Shown one piece after another: positions 36,012 to 43,803 of a stretch of 64,000 nt of DNA. Both the position numbers and the translations under genes were made by a program. Each line of letters begins with the position of its first letter. Position 1 is the stretch's first letter. The stretch is from Streptomyces pactum (GTDB taxonomy: Bacteria; Actinomycetota; Actinomycetes; Streptomycetales; Streptomycetaceae), in assembly GCF_016031615.1 (NCBI RefSeq), contig NZ_JACYXC010000001.1:3162001-3226000 (forward strand). The letters run 5' to 3'. The notes beneath the pieces are model-generated. The model made no database searches, had not been told where the DNA came from, and worked only from the letters and a program-made list of their open reading frames with translations.

Positions 36012-36271
36012 CGGCGCCTCGGTCGGCACGCGCGCCGGGGCCTCCCTACGGGAGGCGGCACCCCTGAACCCTGGTCCGCCTCCTGAGCCCGTACGGGACC
36101 CCCGAGCCCGGGACCGGTGGGGTCCCGGACGGGAGCCGGTCGGATCCGACCGGCTCCCGTCCGGGGGCCCGGCCCCTGAGCCCGTAAGACACCGTCCCGT
36201 ACGGGAAGCCCGGATGGGCCCCGGCCGAGACCTCTGCCCCGAGGCCCCCGTTCCGGTCTCCGGCCGGTCCG

Positions 36272-37210
36272 TCAGCCGCGTGCCAGCCGGGGGAAGAGGA
36301 GTTCGGCGTTGCCGCGGTTGACGGCGTACCGGTCCTCGGGCCCCGGGTACGGGTGCTCGTCCAGCGCGGTGTCGAAGCCGGTGCCCCACTCCTCGGGGAG
36401 CATGGGGAAGTCGCTGCCGTACAGCACGCGGCCGGCCCCGGCGAAGGCGAGCAGCGTGGGCAGGGTGGTGGGGCCGGCGACGAAGGCCGTGTCGAAGTGG
36501 AAGCTCCGCAGGTCGGCGAGGACGTCCTCCGGGGTGACGCCGGGGCGGAGCCGGCCGGCGGCGGCGAAGCGGTGGGCGGCGTACGGCAGGAAGCCACCCG
36601 CGTGCGGCAGGATCACCTTCATCCGCCGGTACCGGCTCCGCACCCCGTTCACGATCATGTGCAGTGCGGTCCGGGTGGTGTCGTAGGGGAAGTCCACCAG
36701 GGGGACGGGCAGGTCGGGCAGCGGCGCACCCGGTGGCGCGGTGGGGTGGACCAGGACGACCGCTGCCCGGGCGTCCAGTTCGGCCCAGAGCGGCTCGAAC
36801 TCCCGGTCCCCCAGGTAGCGGCCGTGGGCGTTGGAGAGCAGCACCAGCCCGTCGGCCCGGAGTTCGTCGAGCGCGTACGCCGCCTCGGCCAGCGCCCCGT
36901 CCACGTCGGGCAGGGGCAGCGCGGCGAAGTGGCCGAAACGGTCGGGCCGGTCCTTCACGAGTTCGGCGGTGTACTCGTTGATGCCACGCGCCGCCGCCCG
37001 GGCCGCCCCCGGGTCGTCCGGGCCGGCGACCGGAGCCGCGTACGACAGCATGCCGGTCGCGATCGATCTGCGGTCCATCATCGCGATCGCGCTCCGCTCG
37101 TCCCAGGCCGGCGCGGGCCAGCCCTGGGCGGTGGCCCGCCCGGCGATGGCGCCGCGGCGGTCCGGCGGGATCAGGTGCTGGTGGACGTCGATGCGTGCGG
37201 GGTCCGTCAT
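36272..37210 (-). CDS. Amidohydrolase family protein (ACMSD-like)
   Basis: A 312-residue metal-dependent TIM-barrel hydrolase/decarboxylase. The N-terminal metal motif is RIDVHQHLIP, with later His in VVLVHPTAPPG and KVILPHAGGFLPY, and the terminal metal Asp in VLYGSDFPMLPEEW. This matches the amidohydrolase_2 (aminocarboxymuconate-semialdehyde decarboxylase-like) family. ATG 37210 (MTDPARIDVHQH) is preferred to the longer frame. Substrate unknown. Confidence 0.9.
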   Translation of the reverse strand: MTDPARIDVHQHLIPPDRRGAIAGRATAQGWPAPAWDERSAIAMMDRRSIATGMLSYAAPVAGPDDPGAARAAARGINEYTAELVKDRPDRFGHFAALPLPDVDGALAEAAYALDELRADGLVLLSNAHGRYLGDREFEPLWAELDARAAVVLVHPTAPPGAPLPDLPVPLVDFPYDTTRTALHMIVNGVRSRYRRMKVILPHAGGFLPYAAHRFAAAGRLRPGVTPEDVLADLRSFHFDTAFVAGPTTLPTLLAFAGAGRVLYGSDFPMLPEEWGTGFDTALDEHPYPGPEDRYAVNRGNAELLFPRLARG

Positions 37211-37777
37211 ACCGGTCCACGCCTCCTCGGTACGTGGGGCCGGCACGACGGGCGGCCGGCGGCCATGGATGCGGCAGGCGGCCGGCAGCCGTGGGGTGCG
37301 GCAGGGCGGCCGGTACCCATGAGAAGGGATCACCGAGCCGGACGGCCCGGCCCGGCCCCGGACACGGTGGCGTACCCCCCGGAGATCACCCGGGCGGCCC
37401 AGGTACGGGCCGGGGCCGGGTTGCCGGTGGGGGGCGGGACAGCGATGCCGTAGGGCCGGGCGGACGGGGATGCCGTAGGGGCCCGGGGCAGGCGGGCGGT
37501 CCCGGGCCCTGACGGCACCGGGAGGCCCGTACGGGTCGGGCGGCCGGGCGGAGCACGTGCGGGCCGCTCCCCGGCGGGACCACGGGCAGGTCGGGGCCGG
37601 GGTGGCTGGTGGTCAGGGCCGGGCGGCCTCGGCCGGACGGCACAGCGCCGGCCGGACCCGTACGGGACGGACCACCGAACCCCCGAGCGGACCCCTACGG
37701 GAGGGACGCCGTGCACCCGCCACGGGCCGGACCCGGTACGCCCCGGCGCCGGCCGGACCCGTACGCCCCGGCGCGGG
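37211..37777. other. Gap rich in CCCGTACGGG-type elements
   Basis: About 570 bp with no gene. GTACGGGCC/GGTACGCC and CCCGTACGGG motifs are dense from 37380 to 37770, with the direct repeat CGTACGCCCCGGCGC near 37735 and 37757, next to the LacI-regulator stop. Confidence 0.5.
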
Positions 37778-38800
37778 TCAGTGGCAGCCGCAGGAGCGGC
37801 GAACCACCAGCGCCGAGGGGAACTGGCGCAGCCGCTCGCGCCGCGAGCCGACCACGCGCAGCCCGTCGTCGAGCACCAGGTCCACCGCGGCCCGCGCCAT
37901 GGCCTCCCGGTCGGAGGCGACGGTGGTCAGCGGCGGGTCGGTGAGGGCGGCTTCCTTCACGTCGTCGAAACCGGCGACGGCCAGCTCGCCGGGCACGTCG
38001 ATGCGCAGTTCGCGGGCGGCCCGCAGCACACCGATCGCCTGGTCGTCGGTGGCGCACACGATGGCCGGCGGCCGGTCGGGCCCGGCCAGCAGCTCCAGCG
38101 CGACCTGGTAGGCGTCGTAACGGTTGTAGGGGGCCTGGAACAGCCGGCCCTCCACCGTCTTCCCGGCCTCCCGCATGGCCCGCCGCCAGCCCTCGATGTG
38201 GTCGGTGACCGGGTCACCGACGGTCGGGGTCTCCTCGGTGCCGCCGAGGCAGGCGACGTAGTCGTGCCCGTGCTCCAGCAGGTGGCGGGTGGCCAGGTGC
38301 GCCCCGCCCACGTCGTCGGTGACCACCGCGACGTCCTCGATCGCCTCGGGACGGCGGTGCAGCAGGACGACCCGGGCGTCCCAGGCGTCGATCTCCGCGG
38401 CGGCGTGCTCGCTGGGGCCCTGACTGATCAGGATGAGCCCGGACACCCGCATGCCGAGGAAGGCGCGGAGGTAGTGGACCTCGCGCTCGTCGAGGTAGTC
38501 GGAGTTGCCGACCAGCACCATTTTCCCGCGCTCGGCCGCCGCCTGTTCCACCGCGTGGGCCATCTCCGCGAAGAACGGCTGCCGGGCGTCCGGCACGATC
38601 AGGCCTATGAGGTCGGTACGGCGACTCGCCATCGCCTGGGCGACGCGGTCCGGCCGGTACCCCAGCTCCTTGATCGCGGCGAGCACCCGCTCGCGCGTGG
38701 CCGGGGCGACCGGCCTCGGTCCATTGTTGATGACGTAGCTGACGACCGCGGTCGACGTCCCCGCCAGTCTTGCCACATCGTCACGCGTCACCTTGGCCAC
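37778..38800 (-). CDS. LacI-family transcriptional regulator
   Basis: A 340-residue repressor. The N-terminal LacI helix-turn-helix is VTRDDVARLAGTSTAVVSYV with hinge RPDRVAQAMA, then a periplasmic-binding-like sugar-sensing domain (LIGLIVPDARQPFF, LILISQGPSEHA, 'ICATDDQAIGVLRAARELR', 'VAGFDDVKEAALTDPPLTTV', quoted in part). The C-terminus is Cys-rich (RRSCGCH). GTG 38800 (MAKVTRDDV) matches the family; GTG 38824 is an alternative. It lies 54 nt downstream of glnR on the same strand, so co-transcription is possible. Confidence 0.92.
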   Translation of the reverse strand: MAKVTRDDVARLAGTSTAVVSYVINNGPRPVAPATRERVLAAIKELGYRPDRVAQAMASRRTDLIGLIVPDARQPFFAEMAHAVEQAAAERGKMVLVGNSDYLDEREVHYLRAFLGMRVSGLILISQGPSEHAAAEIDAWDARVVLLHRRPEAIEDVAVVTDDVGGAHLATRHLLEHGHDYVACLGGTEETPTVGDPVTDHIEGWRRAMREAGKTVEGRLFQAPYNRYDAYQVALELLAGPDRPPAIVCATDDQAIGVLRAARELRIDVPGELAVAGFDDVKEAALTDPPLTTVASDREAMARAAVDLVLDDGLRVVGSRRERLRQFPSALVVRRSCGCH

Positions 38801-38854
38801 AGGCGGCAGTCTACGCGGGTCCACCTATCCTTCGGTCTGTCGCGGGAGCACCGG

Positions 38855-39784
38855 TTACGGCCGATTTCCGTGGCGGGATCCGAGTCGCGTCCCGGCGGGC
38901 CCGGAATCCGCCCGCGAGCCGCCCGTTCCGGCCGGAGATGCGGCTTTTGACGCCGCTTCCGGCTCCGGTTGCCCGGCGCCGCGCTCCGCCTGTTCGCGCG
39001 CTCCCCCCGGCGCTCCCGGTGTTCTCCCGGGCCCACTCCCCGTGGCTCGCCCGGACACGCCGCCCGCCCGTCCGGACGCGCCGCCCGCGGCGCCCTCGGG
39101 CGCCCGCTCCGACGTCCGTTCCGGGGTGACGAAGCGGTAGCCGACGTTGCGGACCGTGCCGATCAGCGACTCGTGCTCCGGGCCCAGCTTCGCCCGCAGC
39201 CGCCGCACGTGCACGTCGACCGTACGGGTGCCGCCGAAGTAGTCGTACCCCCACACCTCCTGGAGCAGCTGCGCCCGGGTGAACACCCGGCCGGGGTGCT
39301 GCGCCAGGTACTTCAGCAGCTCGAACTCCTTGAAGGTGAGGTCGAGCACCCGGCCCTTGAGCTTGGCGCTGTACGTGGCCTCGTCCACCGACAGGTCGCC
39401 GTTGCGGATCTCCATCGGGCTGTCGTCGGCGATCTGCCGGCGGCCGGTCGCCAGCCGCAGCCGGGCCTCCACCTCCGCGGGGCCGGCGGTGTCGAGCATG
39501 ACGTCGTCCACCCCCCAGTCGGCGGTGACCGCCGCCAGGCCGCCCTCGGTGACCACCAGGATCAGCGGGGAGCCGGGGCCGGTGGACCGCAGCAGCTGGC
39601 AGAGGCTGCGCACCTGCGGCAGGTCGCGCCGGCCGTCCACCAGGATGACGTCGGCGCCCGGGGTGTCCACCAGCGCGGCCCCTTCCGCCGGGGCGACCCG
39701 CACGCTGTGCAGCAGCAGGCCGAGCGCGGGCAGCACCTCGGTGGAGGGCTGGAGGGCGTTGGTCAGCAGCAGCAGGGAGCTCAT
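38855..39784 (-). CDS. glnR: GlnR, orphan OmpR-type nitrogen master regulator
   Basis: A 309-residue regulator opening MSSLLLLTNALQPSTEVLPA, with an atypical receiver (GADVILVDGRRDLPQV) that lacks a partner kinase and a winged-helix DNA-binding domain (LDLTFKEFELLKYLAQHPGR; RTVDVHVRRLRAKLG). It matches Streptomyces GlnR, which controls glnA, amtB and nitrate/urea genes. Homologues I recall are near 250-270 residues; here a low-complexity Gly/Ala/Arg tail of about 80 residues extends the C-terminus. The ATG overlaps the upstream small ORF (ATGA). Confidence 0.93.
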   Translation of the reverse strand: MSSLLLLTNALQPSTEVLPALGLLLHSVRVAPAEGAALVDTPGADVILVDGRRDLPQVRSLCQLLRSTGPGSPLILVVTEGGLAAVTADWGVDDVMLDTAGPAEVEARLRLATGRRQIADDSPMEIRNGDLSVDEATYSAKLKGRVLDLTFKEFELLKYLAQHPGRVFTRAQLLQEVWGYDYFGGTRTVDVHVRRLRAKLGPEHESLIGTVRNVGYRFVTPERTSERAPEGAAGGASGRAGGVSGRATGSGPGRTPGAPGGAREQAERGAGQPEPEAASKAASPAGTGGSRADSGPAGTRLGSRHGNRP

Positions 39785-40128
39785 CGGGCCCCACCCGCCT
39801 CGGCCGGCGTCCGCGGCGCCGGGGGGTCCGGGGCGGGGTGGCGGTGCGGGGGGCGGTCCGGGGCGGCGCGGCCGGACACCGGGCGGCCGGGGACGAAGCC
39901 GCGGTGCGGGGAACGGCCGTCCGGAAGAAGGCCGTGCGGGGAGCGGTCGTGCGGAGAGTGGTCGTGCGGAAGAAGGCGGTGCGGGGAGCGGCTGCGCGCG
40001 GCGTGGTCCCGCGCGGCGCGGCGGTCGCGCTCCGGTGCCGGACGGCGGTCGCGTGGCACGGGGTCCGACGCCCCGTCCCCCACGCTCTCCGGCACCTTCT
40101 GCGTCGTCGGATGACCTGGCTTGCCCAT
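39781..40128 (-). CDS. Small His/Arg/Pro-rich protein coupled to glnR
   Basis: Predicted 115-residue basic protein starting MGKPGHPTTQKVPESVGD at ATG 40128 with GAGGAA upstream. Its stop codon overlaps the glnR ATG by 4 nt, a typical coupling arrangement. Residues about 46-75 are a pentapeptide array (RSPHR, LLPHD, HSPHD, RSPHG, LLPDG, RSPHR) from a 15-bp DNA repeat at 39901-39990. No known domain is visible and function is unknown. The coupled overlap favours a genuine gene; the low complexity means it could also be a leader whose product matters little. Confidence 0.6.
   Translation of the reverse strand: MGKPGHPTTQKVPESVGDGASDPVPRDRRPAPERDRRAARDHAARSRSPHRLLPHDHSPHDRSPHGLLPDGRSPHRGFVPGRPVSGRAAPDRPPHRHPAPDPPAPRTPAEAGGAR
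39901..39990. repeat. 15-bp tandem repeat, six units, coding
   Basis: Units GCGGTGCGGGGAACG, GCCGTCCGGAAGAAG, GCCGTGCGGGGAGCG, GTCGTGCGGAGAGTG, GTCGTGCGGAAGAAG and GCGGTGCGGGGAGCG run head to tail in exact 15-bp register. A degenerate seventh reaches 40005. The repeat keeps the reading frame of the small ORF upstream of glnR. Confidence 0.85.
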
Positions 40129-40303
40129 GACGTCGGTTCCTCCTCGGTCCCTGTCCGGGGGAGGGTGCGGTACTGCTTCTTCGTACGGCCGCGGCCCCGC
40201 ACCCGGGAGCACGCGTGCGCTCACACGCGCGCCACACGCCTGAAAGCACAAAAGGACCCGGGGGCTGCTCTGCCCGGATCCTCCGAACAGCAGAATAGCT
40301 CAC

Positions 40304-41503
40304 ATGCCCCCCGGATCAGAGGCCGAATCTGCTCGTCGGAGTGTTCCCCACGTCACGTCCGTCGCTCGCAGAGTGACGCTGCTGGCCGACGACGGCACCC
40401 CGATCGACGCCGCGTACGAGCCCGGCCCCGCCCTGTCCGACGGCCCCGCGATCGTGGTCGCACACGGGTTCACCGGCGCCCTGGAGCGCCCCGCGCTGCG
40501 CCGGGTGGCCGGGGTGCTGGGCCGGAGCGCGGCCGTGGTGACCTTCTCCTTCCGAGGTCACGGCCGTTCCGGGGGCCGGTCCACGGTCGGCGACCGGGAG
40601 GTGCTGGACCTGGCGGCAGCGGTGCGCTGGGCCCGTGACCTGGGACACCGGAAGGTGACGACGGTCGGCTTCTCGATGGGCGGTTCGGTGGTGCTCCGGC
40701 ACGCCGCACTCTGGAACCGTGCCCATCGAACGGCCGATGGAACCGTCGAAAATCAGCCACCCGGAGCGCGACCGACCACAGCGTGCGCCGGGCGCACGAA
40801 TGGGCACGAAAATGCGCCCCCCGCCGCGGTGCGCCCCGGCGGCACCCCCGGCGGAACCGCGGCCGGTGGGGTCCGCACCGGGGCGGTGGACGACGGCACC
40901 TTCACCGGGGTGGCGGGTGCGGTGGCCGGCGCCGGGACCCGGGCCGGAGCAGCGGACGTACGGCCGGTCCGCGGCGGGGCGGGGGCAGGAGTCCGGACGG
41001 ACAACGACCGGAGGAACGGTGACCGGACGGACGGTGACCGGACGGACGGTGACCGGAGGGACGGTGACCGGGCGGACGGCGCCCACCCCGACGCGGTGAT
41101 CGCGGTGAGCGCGCCCGCCCGCTGGTACTACCGGGGCACGCCCTCCATGCGCCGACTGCACTGGGTGGTGACCCGGCCGGCCGGACGGCTGGTCTCCCGT
41201 TACGGACTGCGCACCCGGGTCGCCGCCGAGGAGTGGGCTCCGGTGCCGCTCTCCCCGGTGGCGTCGGTACCGCTCATCGCGCCCACCCCGCTGCTGATCG
41301 TCCACGGCGACCGGGATCCGTACTTCCCGCTGGACCATCCGCGGTCGCTCGCGGAGGCGGGCGACCCGGCGTCCACCGAGCTGTGGATCGAGCGCGGCAT
41401 GGGCCACGCGGAGAACGCGGTCACCCCGGAGCTGCTCGCCCGGATCGAGCGGTGGGCCCTGGCCCATGTCACCGCCCCGGACCGGGACCCGGCCGGCCCC
41501 TGA
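40304..41503 (+). CDS. Alpha/beta hydrolase with a large repeat-bearing insert
   Basis: A 399-residue protein with a serine-hydrolase core: IVVAHGFTGALERPAL, FSFRGHGRSGG, nucleophile elbow TVGFSMGGSVVLRHAAL, acid in LLIVHGDRDPYFP and catalytic His in ERGMGHAENAV. Between the nucleophile helix and VIAVSAPARWYY sits a hydrophilic insert of about 125 residues that ends in a (GDRTD)n array. Without the insert the protein would be of ordinary size, about 270 residues. ATG 40304 (MPPGSEAES) is divergent from the glnR operon. Substrate unknown. Confidence 0.85.
   Translation: MPPGSEAESARRSVPHVTSVARRVTLLADDGTPIDAAYEPGPALSDGPAIVVAHGFTGALERPALRRVAGVLGRSAAVVTFSFRGHGRSGGRSTVGDREVLDLAAAVRWARDLGHRKVTTVGFSMGGSVVLRHAALWNRAHRTADGTVENQPPGARPTTACAGRTNGHENAPPAAVRPGGTPGGTAAGGVRTGAVDDGTFTGVAGAVAGAGTRAGAADVRPVRGGAGAGVRTDNDRRNGDRTDGDRTDGDRRDGDRADGAHPDAVIAVSAPARWYYRGTPSMRRLHWVVTRPAGRLVSRYGLRTRVAAEEWAPVPLSPVASVPLIAPTPLLIVHGDRDPYFPLDHPRSLAEAGDPASTELWIERGMGHAENAVTPELLARIERWALAHVTAPDRDPAGP
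41003..41077 (+). repeat. 15-bp tandem repeat, five units, coding
   Basis: GGTGACCGGACGGAC at 41018 and 41033, GGTGACCGGAGGGAC at 41048 and GGTGACCGGGCGGAC at 41063, preceded by a degenerate unit at 41003. It encodes N-DRRN/GDRTD-type pentapeptides inside the hydrolase insert. Confidence 0.85.
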
Positions 41504-41847
41504 CCACCGGAGGCCGCCGGAGACCGCGGGAGCGCCGAGACCGCCGGAGCCCAGCCCTCCGGAGAACCCGGGTGCCTCCCGCGGGGGCGGCCGGCCCCGG
41601 TGGCCACGCCGCCCGACCACGCCGCCCCGACACCCGCCCCGACCACCCCCGCGAGGCCCTCGCCGGTGGGCCACCCGGTGACCGGCGTTCGGCCCACCGG
41701 CCGCCGGTCACCTCCCGTCGGCCCACCGGCCGCCGGTCACCGTCCGCCGGCCCCGCTCACCGGCCCACCGCCCGCCGGACACGGCCGCGGGCGCCGCGCG
41801 CCGGGCGCCCCGTCAGCCCGCCGTTCCCCGTCCGGCGCGTCCGGCGG
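41504..41847. repeat. Convergent gap with a 22-bp direct repeat
   Basis: No gene is seen. GGCCCACCGGCCGCCGGTCA plus CC occurs at 41691-41712 and again at 41720-41741. The region separates the hydrolase and the ABC exporter stops. Confidence 0.55.
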
Positions 41848-43803
41848 TCACGCCTCGGCCACCGGCTGGGCGAACTGCGCGTGGTAGAGGCGCGCGTACG
41901 AGCCGTCCGCCGCCAGCAGTTCCTCGTGGGTGCCCTGCTCCACGATCCGCCCGGCCTCCATCACCAGGATCAGGTCCGCGTCGCGGATGGTGGAGAGCCG
42001 GTGCGCGATCACGAAGCTGGTCCGCCCGGAGCGCAGCGACGCCATCGCGTGCTGGATGAGCACCTCGGTACGGGTGTCCACCGAGCTGGTCGCCTCGTCC
42101 AGCACCAGGATCGCCGGTTCGGCCAGGAACGCCCGGGCGATGGTGATCAGCTGCTTCTCGCCGACGCTGACGTTGGAACCCTCCTCGTCGATCACGGTGT
42201 CGTACCCGTCCGGCAGCGTCCGCACGAACCGGTCGACGTGGGTGGCCTTCGCCGCCGCCACGATCCGGTCCATGGTGGCCGACTCCGCGCCGTACGCGAT
42301 GTTCTCCGCGATGGTGCCGCCGAAGAGCCAGGTGTCCTGGAGCACCATGCCGATGCGGGACCGCAGCTCCTCGCGGGGGATGCCGGCGATGTCCTCGCCG
42401 TCCAGCGTGATCCGCCCGCCGGTCACCTCGTAGAACCGCATCAGCAGGTTGACCAGGGTGGTCTTCCCCGCGCCGGTGGGGCCCACGATGGCCACCGTCT
42501 GGCCGGGGCGCACCGACAGCGACAGGTCCTCGATCAGCGGCTGGTCCGGCACGTACCGGAACGAGACCTTCTCGAAGTCCACCCGGCCGGTCACCCGCTC
42601 CGGGCGCGGCCCGGTCCGCTCCCGGTCCGGGCTCTGCTCCTCGGCGTCGAGCAGCTCGAAGACCCGCTCGGCCGAGGCGACGCCGGACTGGAGCAGGTTC
42701 GCCATCGAGGCCATCTGGGTCAGCGGCTGGCTGAACTGCCGGGAGTACTGGATGAACGCCTGGACGTCGCCGATGGAGAGCGAGCCGCTCGCCACCCGCA
42801 GTCCGCCGACCACGGCCACCAGCACGTAGTTGAGGTTGCCGATGAACATCATGGCGGGCTGGATCATGCCGGAGATGAACTGGGCCCGGAAGCTCGACCG
42901 GTACAGCTCCTCGTTCTGCTCGCGGAAGATCTCGGCCGACTCGCGCTCGCGGCCGAAGACCTTCACCAGCGAGTGGCCGGTGTACATCTCCTCGATGTGC
43001 GCGTTGAGGGTGCCGGTGGTCTTCCACTGGGCGATGAACTGCGGCTGGGCCCGCTTGCCGATCCGCGCCGCGACGAACACCGACACCGGCACCGTCACCA
43101 GCGCGACGAGCGCCAGCAGCGGCGAGATCCAGAACATCATCGCCAGCACCCCGACGATCATCAGCAGCGAGGAGACCAGCTGGTTCAGCGTCTGCTGCAT
43201 GGTCTGGCCGACGTTGTCGATGTCGTTGGTGGCGCGGGAGAGCACCTCACCGCGCGGCTGCTTGTCGAAGTACGACAGCGGCAGCCGGGCCAGCTTCTCC
43301 TCGACGTCCTGCCGCAGCCGGTACACCGCGCGCTGCACCACGGAGGTGTAGATCCGGGCCTGCACCAGGCCGAGCAGCGCCGAGCCCAGGTAGACGGCGA
43401 GCACCCACAGCAGCACGGTGCCGACCGCGTCGAAGTCGATGCCCCGGCCGGGCACCACGTCCATCGCGTCGATCATGTCGGCGACGGTGGAGTCGCCGTT
43501 CTCCCGCAGCCGCTCCACGGTCTCGGCCTTGGTCTCGTCCGCGGGCAGCCCGCGCCCGACGATCCCCTCGAAGATCCGGTCGGTGGCCTCGCCCAGCAGC
43601 TTGGGGCCGATCACCGACAGCGCGATGCTGACGGTCGCGAAGGCGAGCGCGAGCAGCACCAGCGGGCGTTCCGGTCGCAGGGTGGCGATCAGCCGCCGGG
43701 ACGAGCCGCGGAAGTCCATCGACCGCTCGGTGGGCTGGCCGCCCATGAACCGGGCCGGTCCGGCGGCCGGCGCCGGTCCCCTGCGGGGTGCGGGGGTACT
43801 CAT
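41848..43803 (-). CDS. ABC exporter subunit with canonical ATPase site residues (second gene)
   Basis: A 651-residue fused TMD-NBD type IV exporter: six transmembrane segments within about residues 45-330, then Walker A VGPTGAGKTTLVNLL, Q-loop VLQDTWLF, Walker B ILVLDEATSSVD with catalytic Glu, and H-loop FVIAHRLSTI. The signature is degenerate (NVSVGEKQ instead of LSGGQ). ATG 43803 overlaps the stop of the upstream exporter gene (ATGA). The two gene products should form one heterodimeric exporter; cargo (drug, lipid or peptide) unknown. Confidence 0.93.
   Translation of the reverse strand: MSTPAPRRGPAPAAGPARFMGGQPTERSMDFRGSSRRLIATLRPERPLVLLALAFATVSIALSVIGPKLLGEATDRIFEGIVGRGLPADETKAETVERLRENGDSTVADMIDAMDVVPGRGIDFDAVGTVLLWVLAVYLGSALLGLVQARIYTSVVQRAVYRLRQDVEEKLARLPLSYFDKQPRGEVLSRATNDIDNVGQTMQQTLNQLVSSLLMIVGVLAMMFWISPLLALVALVTVPVSVFVAARIGKRAQPQFIAQWKTTGTLNAHIEEMYTGHSLVKVFGRERESAEIFREQNEELYRSSFRAQFISGMIQPAMMFIGNLNYVLVAVVGGLRVASGSLSIGDVQAFIQYSRQFSQPLTQMASMANLLQSGVASAERVFELLDAEEQSPDRERTGPRPERVTGRVDFEKVSFRYVPDQPLIEDLSLSVRPGQTVAIVGPTGAGKTTLVNLLMRFYEVTGGRITLDGEDIAGIPREELRSRIGMVLQDTWLFGGTIAENIAYGAESATMDRIVAAAKATHVDRFVRTLPDGYDTVIDEEGSNVSVGEKQLITIARAFLAEPAILVLDEATSSVDTRTEVLIQHAMASLRSGRTSFVIAHRLSTIRDADLILVMEAGRIVEQGTHEELLAADGSYARLYHAQFAQPVAEA

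Noticed and set aside
38855..40303. A 482-residue version of GlnR
   Set aside because: The first 173 residues are low-complexity; MSSLLLLTNALQPS at 39784 matches GlnR N-termini and overlaps the upstream ORF stop.
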